A DNA stretch of 64,000 nucleotides from Microbacterium ureisolvens (GCF_015278315.1 NZ_JADIJE010000007.1:1-64000); one strand, 5' to 3'. Positions 36,173 to 44,879 are shown, counted from the stretch's first letter. Notes: generated by a model not told the origin, from the letters alone. Program-made: numbers and translations.

Positions 36173-37021
36173 TCAGCCCGCGATGATCGAGGGGTCGGGA
36201 TCGCTCCACTTCTCGATCCCCTGCACCACCCAGAACGCGAAGAACAGCGCGAGGGCGGCCGCCTCGATGAGGAGGACGATCGGGATGGCGGAGGCATCGG
36301 CCTGCGGCAGCAGCACCACGTACAGCACCAGCAGCAGTACGAGGCCCGCGGCGATCGCGACATAGAGCACGCGGACCACGGGCGAGGGCTGCGGGCCGCG
36401 GCGCGGGAAGGCGCTGCGGATCGCGACCGCGGCGAAGAGCGCGAAGAACGCCGTCGTCGCCACGAAGTGCCCTTGCGCGAGGAATGCCCCGCGGGCGAAG
36501 GCCCACGTGAGACCGGTCGCCACCAGCACGATCGCCGCGATCAGCAGCGACGGCCAGACGGCCCGCAGGAAGACCTGCCCCAGGGCACCGAGGACCAGCG
36601 CGAGGATCAGCACGAGCACGCCCAGCACGAGGTAAACGCTCACGCCGTTGGCGACATCCGCTTCGTACGCCGGCGGGAAGCATCGGGCCTCGCACGTCAC
36701 GTCGACTCCCGGCACGGCGCCCGTCGCCACGGTGGTCGGCACCAGGGCGATGAGCGGCGCGAAGAGGGCGGCCGCGTCGAGGAGCGCACGCTCCGCTCCG
36801 CGACCCGAGAGTGCGAACAGCGCGAGTGACACGGCGATGAGGGCGCCCACGAAGACGTTGCGCGCCGGCGTGTAGAAGTAGTCGCTCACCGACGTGAGCC
36901 AGCCGTAGGTCGTGGTGGCCTGCGCGACGGCGACGAAGATCGCGACGACGGTGCCGGCGATCCCGATGCGCAGGTAACGGTAGGTGCGCTCGAGCGATGT
37001 CGAGACCCCGGGCGAGGACAT
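36173..37021 (-). CDS. Integral membrane protein, unknown function
   Basis: 282 residues with about eight hydrophobic segments and a short soluble N-terminus. One extracytoplasmic loop carries a cysteine pair (VTCEARCFPPAYEAD). The YFYTPARNVFVGALIAVSLAL region resembles actinobacterial membrane proteins of unknown function. TATCGT lies 7 nt before the ATG, so a leaderless transcript is likely. Confidence 0.7.
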   Translation of the reverse strand: MSSPGVSTSLERTYRYLRIGIAGTVVAIFVAVAQATTTYGWLTSVSDYFYTPARNVFVGALIAVSLALFALSGRGAERALLDAAALFAPLIALVPTTVATGAVPGVDVTCEARCFPPAYEADVANGVSVYLVLGVLVLILALVLGALGQVFLRAVWPSLLIAAIVLVATGLTWAFARGAFLAQGHFVATTAFFALFAAVAIRSAFPRRGPQPSPVVRVLYVAIAAGLVLLLVLYVVLLPQADASAIPIVLLIEAAALALFFAFWVVQGIEKWSDPDPSIIAG

Positions 37022-37028
37022 GCCGCTC

Positions 37029-37034
37029 ACGATA
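37029..37034 (-). promoter_or_regulatory. -10 box, leaderless configuration (membrane protein gene)
   Basis: Minus-strand TATCGT followed by 7 nt and ATG 37021; no Shine-Dalgarno. Confidence 0.5.
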
Positions 37035-37071
37035 GCGGGCAGCCCGCGCGACGGGCGGGAGCCGGGCGGGT

Positions 37072-37629
37072 TCAGCGCGCGTTGTTGCGGCGGCGGATCG
37101 CGGCGACGATGGCGAGGGCCGCGCCGGCGAGCAGGAGCGCACCGCCGCCGATCCACAGGCCGAGCGTCTGCCCCTGATCGAGGCCCGTCGACGGCAGGCC
37201 GTCGGCGCCGGTGATCGTCACGGCGGCGTTGCCGCCCGCGGAGGTCGCAGACACCGCCGCGATGTTGTAGGTGCCGGAGGCGTTCGATGGCAGCGTGATG
37301 TCGATCCCGGGCAGCGAACCGTCCGCTGCGGAGGACGCCGTGCTGCTCGCCGTCGTGATGGCGAAGCGGACCATGCCGATGCGGGTTCCCGCGCCGTTCT
37401 CACCGGTGACGGTGATCGTGACGCTCTCGTCGGGCGAGAAGGTCTCGGCGGCGCAGGCGAACTCGATGGTGCCTCCGGCCTGCGTGGTCGTCGGAGACGC
37501 CGTGCACGAGCCGGAGGGCGGGTAGATGGTCGAAGCATTCGCCGCTGCCGGCGCTGCGAACACCGCCGCGGCGGCAAGCGTCGCGGCGAGGGCTGCTCGG
37601 CGCAGGGGGAAGTCGGCGACGTGGGGCAT
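37072..37629 (-). CDS. Small LPXTG-anchored secreted protein
   Basis: 185 residues. A signal peptide (PLRRAALAATLAAAAVFAAP, then ANAS) is followed by an Ig-like, T/S-rich domain with a Cys pair (SCTASP and FACAAE), then the sorting signal LPSTG, a hydrophobic helix and the tail RRRNNAR. Sortase should attach it to the wall. It starts at ATG 37629, with a -10 box 7 nt upstream that contains the TAG stop of the upstream DUF4012 gene. Confidence 0.8.
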   Translation of the reverse strand: MPHVADFPLRRAALAATLAAAAVFAAPAAANASTIYPPSGSCTASPTTTQAGGTIEFACAAETFSPDESVTITVTGENGAGTRIGMVRFAITTASSTASSAADGSLPGIDITLPSNASGTYNIAAVSATSAGGNAAVTITGADGLPSTGLDQGQTLGLWIGGGALLLAGAALAIVAAIRRRNNAR

Positions 37630-37636
37630 CCAGAGC

Positions 37637-37642
37637 AGTCTA
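37637..37642 (-). promoter_or_regulatory. -10 box of the LPSTG gene, overlapping the DUF4012 stop codon
   Basis: Minus-strand TAGACT; its first three bases are the TAG stop of the gene at 37640-39430. Seven nt separate it from ATG 37629. Confidence 0.6.
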
Positions 37643-39430
37643 CGAATCCCCGCAGACGGCGGCAACCGACGTGGGCGCGGTCAGGGTCGGGGTCACGACG
37701 GCTTCGAGGGTGGCGCCGGCCGTGCCTGTCGGGCGCGCGGTCACCGTCGCGGTCGCCGTCTGGCCCGGGATCAGGTCGACCGAGAAGCTCAGCACCCGGC
37801 GGTCGTCGTGGATGCCACCGCCGAATCCCGAGCCGTCCGACATGGTCGCCTCGACCAGTTCGAAGCCCTCCGGCAGGTACAGGTAGCCGACGGTGCGGGT
37901 GATCCCGGCGGGCACGCCGGAGCCGCCTCCACCCGTGATGTAGGCGGGCAGCTTCGCGGCATCAGCGGGCGCGGTGTTGCCGATCGTGGCGGTGAGCACG
38001 GCATCTCCGGTCGCCTGTCCAGAGGTGTCGAGCACGCAGTCGCTCCACCCGAGCGTCGTTTCGAGGTTCTGGTAATAGTCCATCTTCGAGCCGGTGCCGT
38101 CGTTGACGTAGACACCGAAGCGTGCGGTCTCGTCGTCCGATGCGGGCAGGCCGCCCGCGAGGGTCGTGTCGGCCAGCAGGCTCTGCTCGTTCTCGTGACC
38201 GCTCCACAGCAGGAGCCGGTTCTCGTCGCCGGCGCGGGTGAGCGCGGCGACCAGCGCGGTCGGGTCGACCTCGCCGCCCGACAGCCTCGCGAACACCGCG
38301 GCGGCGGCCTCCGCGAAGAAGTCGTCCTGGTCGGCCGGGCGCGGGAAGCGCGCGTAGACGTCGTTGAGCAGCAACGGCACGGCGGACTCGGGCGTGAGCA
38401 CATCGCCGGCGGGGAGCGTCACCGGCCCAGTGGCCTCGAGGAGGTAGGACAGCGCGACGGGGTCGAGCGCGATCACGCCGTCGACCTGCTGCCCGCCGTG
38501 CTCTCGTGCCCACATCTCGCGGGCGAGCGCAGCGCTCACCGCGAAGTCGGGCGCTTGGGTCACGTTCTGGATCCAGCGGCCGGGCCGGTCGCCGTAGATC
38601 TCGAGGATCTCCTCGTCGAGCGGCAGCACGGCGTCGTCGTAGCGGGGGTAGTCGCTCGAGGATTCCTGCGCGGCGAGGCTCATCGCGCCGCCGTCCGTGT
38701 GAATGAGGGCCATCGCCCCCGGGATGCCGCCGAGCGATCGCCACTCCGCGTTGTTCTGGAACAGCACGAGGTAATCGCGCGGTCCGTCGGCGCCGAGCAT
38801 CGAGGGAATGAGCCGCGTCGCGCGCGAGAGCGCATCCGTCGCGACCTCGGCTTCGACGAGCAGTCCGTCCACTTCGTCGACCGCCTGGCGCACCGGTGCG
38901 ACCAATGCAGCGCGATCGATGGCGGAGACGGAGGCCGCGGCCGCACCCACGCCGTCGGCGGCGGTCTGCGCGGCGCCGCTGACCTGCTGAAGAGGCGCGA
39001 GGTCGAGACGACCGCCCTGCGGGCGGAGCGCCTCGACCTGGAATGAGGCGGCGACGTCGGCGAGCGGGCCGAGGGACGTCGTCGTCACGTCGTCGAGGGA
39101 TGCCGCGACCGTCGAAACCGCAGCCAGCTGCGGGCCGACCCACGGCAGCCCTTCTGCCAGCTCCCATACGGGGTCTGAGGTGAGGGCGCGGGCGGCGCCC
39201 GTGTCCGCGGCGAGGGCCGCGATCGCCTCGCTCGCGGCGGCAGGGTCGGAGAGACTGTCCCGTACTTCCGACGCGGTCTGCTGCGCGTCGCTCAGGTGGA
39301 GGTAGGCGAGGATGCCGCGGACGCCGATCCACGCGGCGCCGATGACCGTGATCAGCAGGATCGCCCCGAGCACGGCGGCGAAGACGATGCCTCCGAGACG
39401 CGCGGAGCGGGGGAGCGGCGAGTCGGTCAC
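37640..39430 (-). CDS. DUF4012-family protein
   Basis: 596 residues. One N-terminal transmembrane helix (about 12-40) is followed by a helical region and the DUF4012 core (RDYLVLFQNNAEWRSLGGIP, then DGVIALDPVALSYLLEATGP and LLLNDVYARFP). The remainder is extracytoplasmic. The family is common beside exopolysaccharide loci in actinobacteria but has no established biochemistry. Start GTG 39430 has TAGGGT 6 nt upstream and no Shine-Dalgarno. It lies 41 bp from the BY-kinase gene and may share its function in polysaccharide export. Confidence 0.85.
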   Translation of the reverse strand: MTDSPLPRSARLGGIVFAAVLGAILLITVIGAAWIGVRGILAYLHLSDAQQTASEVRDSLSDPAAASEAIAALAADTGAARALTSDPVWELAEGLPWVGPQLAAVSTVAASLDDVTTTSLGPLADVAASFQVEALRPQGGRLDLAPLQQVSGAAQTAADGVGAAAASVSAIDRAALVAPVRQAVDEVDGLLVEAEVATDALSRATRLIPSMLGADGPRDYLVLFQNNAEWRSLGGIPGAMALIHTDGGAMSLAAQESSSDYPRYDDAVLPLDEEILEIYGDRPGRWIQNVTQAPDFAVSAALAREMWAREHGGQQVDGVIALDPVALSYLLEATGPVTLPAGDVLTPESAVPLLLNDVYARFPRPADQDDFFAEAAAAVFARLSGGEVDPTALVAALTRAGDENRLLLWSGHENEQSLLADTTLAGGLPASDDETARFGVYVNDGTGSKMDYYQNLETTLGWSDCVLDTSGQATGDAVLTATIGNTAPADAAKLPAYITGGGGSGVPAGITRTVGYLYLPEGFELVEATMSDGSGFGGGIHDDRRVLSFSVDLIPGQTATATVTARPTGTAGATLEAVVTPTLTAPTSVAAVCGDS

Positions 39431-39436
39431 CCGACC

Positions 39437-39442
39437 ACCCTA
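39437..39442 (-). promoter_or_regulatory. -10 box of the DUF4012 gene, leaderless configuration
   Basis: Minus-strand TAGGGT, 6 nt, then GTG 39430. Confidence 0.5.
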
Positions 39443-39471
39443 CGGGGCCGGTCCGAGCGTTCGCCGCGAAG

Positions 39472-40854
39472 TCACTTCGCGTCGGCCGCGGAATAGTCGC
39501 CCTGATACTGGTAGCCGTAGTAGGCGCCGCTCGTGCGCGGAACTCGATTCAGCACGATGCCGAGCGCGCGGGCGTTCGCCTTGTCGAGGTTCGCGAGCGC
39601 CTTCTGGAGCATGTCGTACGTCGTCTTGCCGGCGCTCACCACGACGAGCGCGCCGTCGGCCGCGGTGGTGAGCACGGCGGCATCGGTCACCGGAAGCAGG
39701 GGCGGCGAGTCGATGATGACGAGGGCGTGCTCTGTGAGGGTGCGCAGCAGCGCCTGCATGCGATTCGACCCGAGCACCTCGCTCGGGTTGGGCGGCACCC
39801 TGCCGGCGGCGATCACGGCGAGATGGCGGCTCGCGCCGACGTTGTGGACGACCTCGGTGAGCTCGGCCCGCCCGGCGAGCACGTCGGTGAGCCCGGCGCC
39901 CTCCGGCAGGCCGAAGACCGAGGCGACCATCGGCCGCCGCAGGTCGGCGTCCAGGAGCACGACATGCCGGCCGGCGGCGGCGAGGCTCACGGCGAGGTTG
40001 GCGGCGGTCGTGGACTTGCCGTCGCCCGGCAGGGGGCTCGTGACCACGATCGCTCGCGGCGGATTGTCGACGTCCATGAACTGCAGGTTGGTTCGCAGCT
40101 CCCGCATGGCCTCGGCCAGCGGCGCGGATGCCGAGTGCTGGCTGTCGAAGTCCGCGATACCCCGCTGGGTTGCCAGGCCTTTGTCGACGGGGAGCGTGCC
40201 GGCGACGGGCACCCCGGTTTCGCGCTCGATGTCGCGGGGATCGCGAAGCCGGCGGTCGAGCACGTGCCGCACCACCGCGTAGCCGATCCCGAGGGCGAGG
40301 CCGATGAGCGCTCCGAGAGCGAGCGCGAGGCGCACGTTGGGCGACGAGGGCGAGGTGGGCAGCCGCGCGGAGTCGCCCGTGACGAGCGTGACGGCTGCCG
40401 TGCCCGCCTCTCCGGTGCCCTCGACGGCGTCGATCTGCTCCACCATGCAGCCGATCCATGACTGGGCCAGGTCGCGGGCCTCCTCCGGGCTCGGGGCTGT
40501 CGCGGTGACCCGGACGATCACGGTGTCGACCGGGTTCGCGACCTCGACGCGGGTGACGAGCGACTCCGGCGTCGTCGTCAGGCCGAGCTCGTCGATCGCG
40601 CACTCGGCGACAGCGCGCCACGAGCCGATCTCGACGTACGACGTCACCTTGCTGCGGGACAGCTGATCGCCCACGAGCGATGATCCGGTGTCGGAGCCGG
40701 CGTTGGTCGCGGTCACGATGCCGCTCGCCTCGGCCGTGTAGATCCGGGGCTGCAAGGCGGTCCACCCCCACGCGGCAGCGGCCCCGAAGAGGGTGAGCAG
40801 GACGACCGCGAGCCACTGCGCTCGCAGGATGCGCAGATAGTCCCGCAATTCCAT
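39472..40854 (-). CDS. BY-type tyrosine kinase fused to a Wzz-like chain-length domain
   Basis: 460 residues. The N-terminal half is a Wzz-type domain with two transmembrane helices (about 15-35 and 168-190) around an extracytoplasmic loop. The C-terminal half is a CpsD/BY kinase: Walker A PLPGDGKSTTAAN, Walker A' VVLLDADLRRP, Walker B LVIIDSPPLLP and a Tyr-rich tail (YYGYQYQGDY) that would be autophosphorylated. Such proteins control polymer length and export with Wzy/Wzx. ATG 40854 has GGGGGAGG upstream. It is transcribed away from the HPr-kinase-like gene. Confidence 0.93.
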   Translation of the reverse strand: MELRDYLRILRAQWLAVVLLTLFGAAAAWGWTALQPRIYTAEASGIVTATNAGSDTGSSLVGDQLSRSKVTSYVEIGSWRAVAECAIDELGLTTTPESLVTRVEVANPVDTVIVRVTATAPSPEEARDLAQSWIGCMVEQIDAVEGTGEAGTAAVTLVTGDSARLPTSPSSPNVRLALALGALIGLALGIGYAVVRHVLDRRLRDPRDIERETGVPVAGTLPVDKGLATQRGIADFDSQHSASAPLAEAMRELRTNLQFMDVDNPPRAIVVTSPLPGDGKSTTAANLAVSLAAAGRHVVLLDADLRRPMVASVFGLPEGAGLTDVLAGRAELTEVVHNVGASRHLAVIAAGRVPPNPSEVLGSNRMQALLRTLTEHALVIIDSPPLLPVTDAAVLTTAADGALVVVSAGKTTYDMLQKALANLDKANARALGIVLNRVPRTSGAYYGYQYQGDYSAADAK

Positions 40855-40876
40855 GGGCGGCCTCCCCCGTTCCCCG

Positions 40877-40883
40877 TACACTA
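40877..40883. promoter_or_regulatory. Overlapping divergent -10 boxes
   Basis: On the plus strand TACACT (40877-40882) lies 7 nt before GTG 40890. On the minus strand the same bases read TAGTGT (40883-40878), 23 nt before the BY-kinase ATG. The two promoters would share one melting region and so compete. Confidence 0.5.
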
Positions 40884-40889
40884 CCCGGT

Positions 40890-42380
40890 GTGTCAGCCGG
40901 CCTGCGGATCTCGGCCCTCGGGGCGGAGGTGCACATCGTGTGCGACGATCTCGACGGCTTCTCGCGGGCGGCCGTCGAAGAGGCGTGGCGCGATGCTCGA
41001 GCGGATGCCGGTGAGTCGAGCGCGTTCAACGTCGACGTGGTCACCCGCCCGGGTGGCGGCATCCGTCATCTCCTCGCTTGGCTGTCGCAGCGCGTGACCC
41101 TCGCGGCGATCGAGGCGCAACGCGGGCGGATGTGGATGCTCCACGCAGCGGGGCTCGCTCTTCCGGACGGTCGCGTCGTCGCGCTGGTGGGTCCGAGCGG
41201 GCGTGGCAAGACGACCGCGGCCAGGGTGCTCGGCGAGGCGTTCGGGTACGTGTCGGATGAGACCGTCGCCATCGATGGACAGGGGCGCGTGCACCCCTAT
41301 CGCAAGCCGCTGTCGATCCTCGAGCCGGGCGAGGCCGTGAAAGCGCAGCGCTCACCGTCGAGACTCGGGTTGCAGGAGCTCCCGAACGCTCCGCTGCGGC
41401 TTGCCGGCATCGTGCTGCTGGATCGCCGGGAGGACGTCGACGGCGCGATCGTGGAGGACATGGAGCTGGGCGACGCGCTCGACGAGCTGGTGGCCCAGTC
41501 GAGCCATCTCGCCGAGATGGCCGCGCCGCTGCGGACGATCGCCGCGCACGCCGCTGCGGTGGGCGGCGTGCGCCGCGTGGTCTACCGTGAGGCGTCAGAT
41601 CTGGCCGATCTGGTTCCTGCCTTCGCCGTCGCCGAGCCCCGGCCGGTGACGGTGGCGACGGTGTCTCCCCGGTCTGTCTCGTCTTCGGTCGGAGAAGGCC
41701 TCGCGCGCACGCCCTTCGTCGACGCCCTCTTGCTGGAGGATCCCGAACGGATCGCGCTGATTCATCGGGGCGACAGCGACGACCCCGGGATGCTTCGCAT
41801 CCTTGCGGGGATCGCTCCGGCGCTGTGGCGTGCGGCTGACGGAATCTCTCTCGAACGCCTGGTGCATGCGGCCGTCGCCGCTCACGGAGAGCCGGATGGG
41901 AAGGATGCCCGCGCCGCCGTCGCCGCCGTCGCCGACGAACTCGTTGGGTGCGGCGTTCTGCGTCACTTCGTCTCGCGATGGGCCGTGCGGGAAGATGTCG
42001 CGTGGACCGGAGGTGAGGGTCGGGTCGTGGCGTGGACGATGGCGGATGCCGCAGCTCATCCTCGTGCGCTGGAGGGGTCGGCCGCCCTCATCTGGGAAGC
42101 CCTGACACCGCCCGCAACCGAAGCCGAGGTGACGGAGCGGGTGGCCGCGTCGGCCGGAGTCGCAGTCGGGGTCGTCGCTGCGGATGTCCACGCGTTTCTC
42201 GTGCTCCTCGAAAGCCGAGGGCTGATCGAACGGCGGAGTCAGCCGTTCCAGACCATCGGGAACCGACCTTCGTCAGGGGGTCGGCCGTCGGCACGCCGGC
42301 ATCCACGGAGAACTCTCCCGGTGCTGCCGGCGCCAGCAGCGTCAGCGCTACGTAGCCCGTGTTCGCGTACTGCCCGTTGA
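40890..42380 (+). CDS. HPr-kinase-like ATPase fused to a PqqD-like domain
   Basis: 496 residues. Residues 75-210 resemble HprK-type P-loop kinases (WMLHAAGLALPDGRVVALVG, then GPSGRGKTTAA at 101-111 and SDETVAI). Residues about 367-449 have the size and pattern of a PqqD/RRE peptide-binding domain (SAALIWEALTPPATEAEVTE, AFLVLLESRGLIER). Homologous pairs accompany nucleotidyltransferase-like genes in exopolysaccharide and RiPP-like loci. The domain naturally ends near 42238; the last 48 residues are low-complexity and antisense to the convergent Tat-protein gene, so the true 3' end is uncertain. Leaderless start. Confidence 0.75.
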   Translation: MSAGLRISALGAEVHIVCDDLDGFSRAAVEEAWRDARADAGESSAFNVDVVTRPGGGIRHLLAWLSQRVTLAAIEAQRGRMWMLHAAGLALPDGRVVALVGPSGRGKTTAARVLGEAFGYVSDETVAIDGQGRVHPYRKPLSILEPGEAVKAQRSPSRLGLQELPNAPLRLAGIVLLDRREDVDGAIVEDMELGDALDELVAQSSHLAEMAAPLRTIAAHAAAVGGVRRVVYREASDLADLVPAFAVAEPRPVTVATVSPRSVSSSVGEGLARTPFVDALLLEDPERIALIHRGDSDDPGMLRILAGIAPALWRAADGISLERLVHAAVAAHGEPDGKDARAAVAAVADELVGCGVLRHFVSRWAVREDVAWTGGEGRVVAWTMADAAAHPRALEGSAALIWEALTPPATEAEVTERVAASAGVAVGVVAADVHAFLVLLESRGLIERRSQPFQTIGNRPSSGGRPSARRHPRRTLPVLPAPAASALRSPCSRTAR

Positions 42381-42720
42381 GGGCGTGGGAGATGATGAGC
42401 TGCGTCGCGGTCGAGCTGAGGACGCTCCAACCCGTCGTCAGCGGAGGATCGATCGGCAGCAGGCCCGCCGCCGAAGACACGATGAGCTGGACCGAGTCCT
42501 GAGTCGGGTCGAAAGCGCCCGCCGCGCTCTCGACGAACGGCGCCGCGTCGAAAGAATCTGCTCTGATGCTCCCGTTGCTGAATACCGTTGCGCTCGAGAC
42601 GGAAGCCGCTGCCGCGGGCACCGCAGTTGCGACGACGAGTGCCGGTGCGGCCCAGACGCCGGCCTTCAGTAGCTGCCGCCGATCCATCCGACCGTCCGAC
42701 GCACCTAACGACTCGTTCAT
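42088..42720 (-). CDS. Tat-exported protein with doubtful C-terminus
   Basis: 210 residues as annotated. A twin-arginine signal, DRRQLLKAGVWAAPALVVAT with cleavage after AAA at about residue 39, precedes a beta-rich domain. After residue about 152 (DPLTKVG) composition switches to R/P-rich sequence that is the antisense of the convergent PqqD domain. In the +1 frame a stop follows directly (GTCTGGAACGGCTGA, ending 42239), so a frameshift or a deletion of the native stop is plausible. ATG 42720 is preceded by GGGGGGA. Function unknown; probably a surface protein of the polysaccharide locus. Confidence 0.6.
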   Translation of the reverse strand: MNESLGASDGRMDRRQLLKAGVWAAPALVVATAVPAAAASVSSATVFSNGSIRADSFDAAPFVESAAGAFDPTQDSVQLIVSSAAGLLPIDPPLTTGWSVLSSTATQLIISHALNGQYANTGYVALTLLAPAAPGEFSVDAGVPTADPLTKVGSRWSGTADSAVRSALGFRGARETRGHPQRRPRLRLRPTRPPAPSPRLRLRAVSGLPR

Positions 42721-42832
42721 GGAATCCCCCCCGGAATCCTCGTGATACGACGGTTCGACGCCCCCGTCTCGGCGTTCCGCCTGATCCCAGCGTAACGGCG
42801 CGGTGCCCGTGCGAGCGAGAATCAAAAACAGG

Positions 42833-43786
42833 TCAGATGTCGACGCCTCGCCGTCTGGATGCGCTCGAGCGCACCGGCCGACCGTGCGCCCAGAGCGCGC
42901 GCATCGCCGCAGGAGCAAACCGGACGCCACTGCTCCATCGCGCCAGCCGGGCACCGGTGCGGCCGCGCACAGTGTCGACGGTAAGAGGGCGGGCGACCAG
43001 CAGATCGCGGCGGGTGGGCCACCAGGCCCGCCAGACGATGGCAGGCCGTTCCTTCCACGGCGCGCGACGGAATGCGAGCAACCAGAAGTACGCGCCGTGC
43101 GCACCTGCCGCGACGCGCAGACGCCACTCGCGTAGGGCCTCCGACTGCAGTTCACCGGCCGGTGGTTCCAGCTCGATGCCCAGGCGCGGCAGCACGGCTT
43201 CGAGAGTGGCGGCGCTGCCGGTCGTGAGGGCGAGGGACGCGGCATCCGCTCTCTCTTCGTCTGTGAGCTCGACGCGCAGGAGCTGCTCGAGCTCGTCGGC
43301 GTGACGGCGCTGGGTGCGCGCACTGCGCAGGGAGTGCAGTGCGAGGATCAGCATCGCCCCGATGCGGTCAGGCACGTCGCAATCGTGGTGCGCGAAAGGC
43401 ATGTGCTCGCGGCGCGCCCAGAGGGCGTCGAAGACGGTCGCCGTGTCGGCGAGGAAACCGGGGAAGTGGCTATGCACGTCGAGGTCGCAGGGCCAGCCGT
43501 CGCGGACGTAGGTGCGAGAATGCAGCGTCGTGCGCGCGCTGAGGAAGTTGCCCGGGCGTTCGCGCCAGCCGCCCTCCGCGACGGCGTCGCAGAGTTCCGC
43601 GAACCTCGCGGGGTCGACGAGCACGTCGATATCGGCCGACACGCGTTCGTCGCGGAGCCCCTGACGGTGCAGCGCCGGACCTTTGATGAACAGCACACGG
43701 ATGCCGCGTCCCGTTGCCGCTCGCTGCACCCAGGCGTAGCCGAGCTCGACCGCCTCGCCTAGTCGCAGGGTGGTGGTCTCGGTCAC
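42833..43786 (-). CDS. Nucleotidyltransferase-like protein (NTP_transf_5 type)
   Basis: 317 residues. The N-terminal part has the family pattern: VLFIKGPALHRQGLRDERVS followed by ADIDVLVD, whose aspartates correspond to the metal-binding D.D of the polymerase-beta-like nucleotidyltransferase fold, then CDLDVHSHFP. The helical C-terminal half is basic. Proteins of this type co-occur with HPr-kinase-like and PqqD-like proteins; their reaction is not established. Start GTG 43786 has TAGGGT 6 nt upstream. Confidence 0.75.
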   Translation of the reverse strand: MTETTTLRLGEAVELGYAWVQRAATGRGIRVLFIKGPALHRQGLRDERVSADIDVLVDPARFAELCDAVAEGGWRERPGNFLSARTTLHSRTYVRDGWPCDLDVHSHFPGFLADTATVFDALWARREHMPFAHHDCDVPDRIGAMLILALHSLRSARTQRRHADELEQLLRVELTDEERADAASLALTTGSAATLEAVLPRLGIELEPPAGELQSEALREWRLRVAAGAHGAYFWLLAFRRAPWKERPAIVWRAWWPTRRDLLVARPLTVDTVRGRTGARLARWSSGVRFAPAAMRALWAHGRPVRSSASRRRGVDI

Positions 43787-43792
43787 GCGCCC

Positions 43793-43798
43793 ACCCTA
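43793..43798 (-). promoter_or_regulatory. -10 box of the nucleotidyltransferase-like gene, leaderless configuration
   Basis: Minus-strand TAGGGT, 6 nt, then GTG 43786. The same hexamer and spacing as the DUF4012 gene. Confidence 0.5.
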
Positions 43799-44300
43799 GC
43801 GACGGCAGCCGGCGGCGTCATCGTCCGGGCGTCGCGCGATCAAGGCTCCCGTGCTTGTTCGTCGTCTTCGCGTTCGAAGTCGACAGCTCGCAAGCGTGGG
43901 CGGCGGCGACCGCGTGCTGTCGCGTGAGATCGATCGGTCCGGACCGAGGCCGCCCGGCTTCTCCTCACCCCGATCGTTCGGTCCACCGGCGTGCTGCTCT
44001 GTGCGTTCGTCCCACGATCGCTCGCGATCGTCACCGGTTTGTTCTCAGTGAGGTGATCGCGAGAGGTCATGACGGCTCGAGGCAGGCGGCGTCGTCGGCG
44101 AGGGATGGTGAGAGGCCTTTCGCCGGGATCGTCGGTCTCGAAGCCTTCACCGATGTTCGCGGCCGCCACCCGTCCGCCGGTGGCGCCGCCGTCGCACGCG
44201 GATGGCGGCATCCGTCGTGAACCCCACCGACCGCCCCCCGACTCGGTAGACTCGCCGCACTGCGCGGCATCGTCGCGGCGCCCGAGCGAGGGGAGCCGCC
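43799..44300. other. Gene-free divergent spacer upstream of the VanZ gene
   Basis: About 500 bp without a supportable ORF; open frames here have no family resemblance or ribosome-binding site. A TAGACT box (44247-44252) about 50 nt before the VanZ start is a possible -10; no clear -35 accompanies it. Confidence 0.5.
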
Positions 44301-44762
44301 GTGACTGATGCGCCCGTCCTCGCGCCGGCGAACTCGTCGACCGCCGCCGTCGCAACCAAGGCGTGGCCTCTCGCGCAAGGGCGCGGCATCCGTCTGCTGC
44401 TCGTCTATGGCATGGCCCTGGCGCTGATCGCGTTCTGGCCGACTCCCGTCGATCGCGGTGCCGCCGGGCTGCTGCGGACCATCTCGCGGGCGGTGCCGTG
44501 GCTCACGTACGACGTCATCGAGATGACTGCGAACATCGTGCTGTTCGTGCCGCTGGGGATCCTGCTCGCGCTGGCGCTTCCTCTGCACCGCGGACTGGTC
44601 TTGCCGATCGCGCTGGCCACGACCCTCGTCATCGAGTCGTGCCAGGCGCTGTTCCTCACCGAGCGCACTCCGAGCTTGCGCGATATCGTCGCGAACGTGC
44701 TGGGTGCGTCCATCGGGCTGGCGCTCGTGCTCTTGCTCGAGCGCCGCAAGCTTCCGGATTGA
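44301..44762 (+). CDS. VanZ-like family membrane protein
   Basis: 153 residues with four or five transmembrane segments. The family pattern is seen in ALIAFWPTPVDRG, NIVLFVPLGILLALAL, ESCQALFLTERTPSLRDIVA and NVLGASIGLAL. VanZ proteins occur in glycopeptide-resistance clusters, where VanZ gives low-level teicoplanin resistance, but most chromosomal members, like this one without other van genes, have no known role. GTG 44301 is preceded by GAGGGGAG. Confidence 0.85.
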   Translation: MTDAPVLAPANSSTAAVATKAWPLAQGRGIRLLLVYGMALALIAFWPTPVDRGAAGLLRTISRAVPWLTYDVIEMTANIVLFVPLGILLALALPLHRGLVLPIALATTLVIESCQALFLTERTPSLRDIVANVLGASIGLALVLLLERRKLPD

Positions 44763-44879
44763 CGGATGCCGCGCCCCGTGGCGCACCTCCCCAGGGACGG
44801 AGTTCCGCCCTGAGACCCGCAGCACGGGGCGCCTGACGAGGACCTCGCACGGCGACGGCGTAGCGAAGTTGCTCGGTGC

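Noticed and set aside
44301..44762. Glycopeptide-resistance cluster suggested by the VanZ-like gene
   Set aside because: No vanS/R/H/A/X homologues lie nearby; VanZ-like proteins are common chromosomal membrane proteins.
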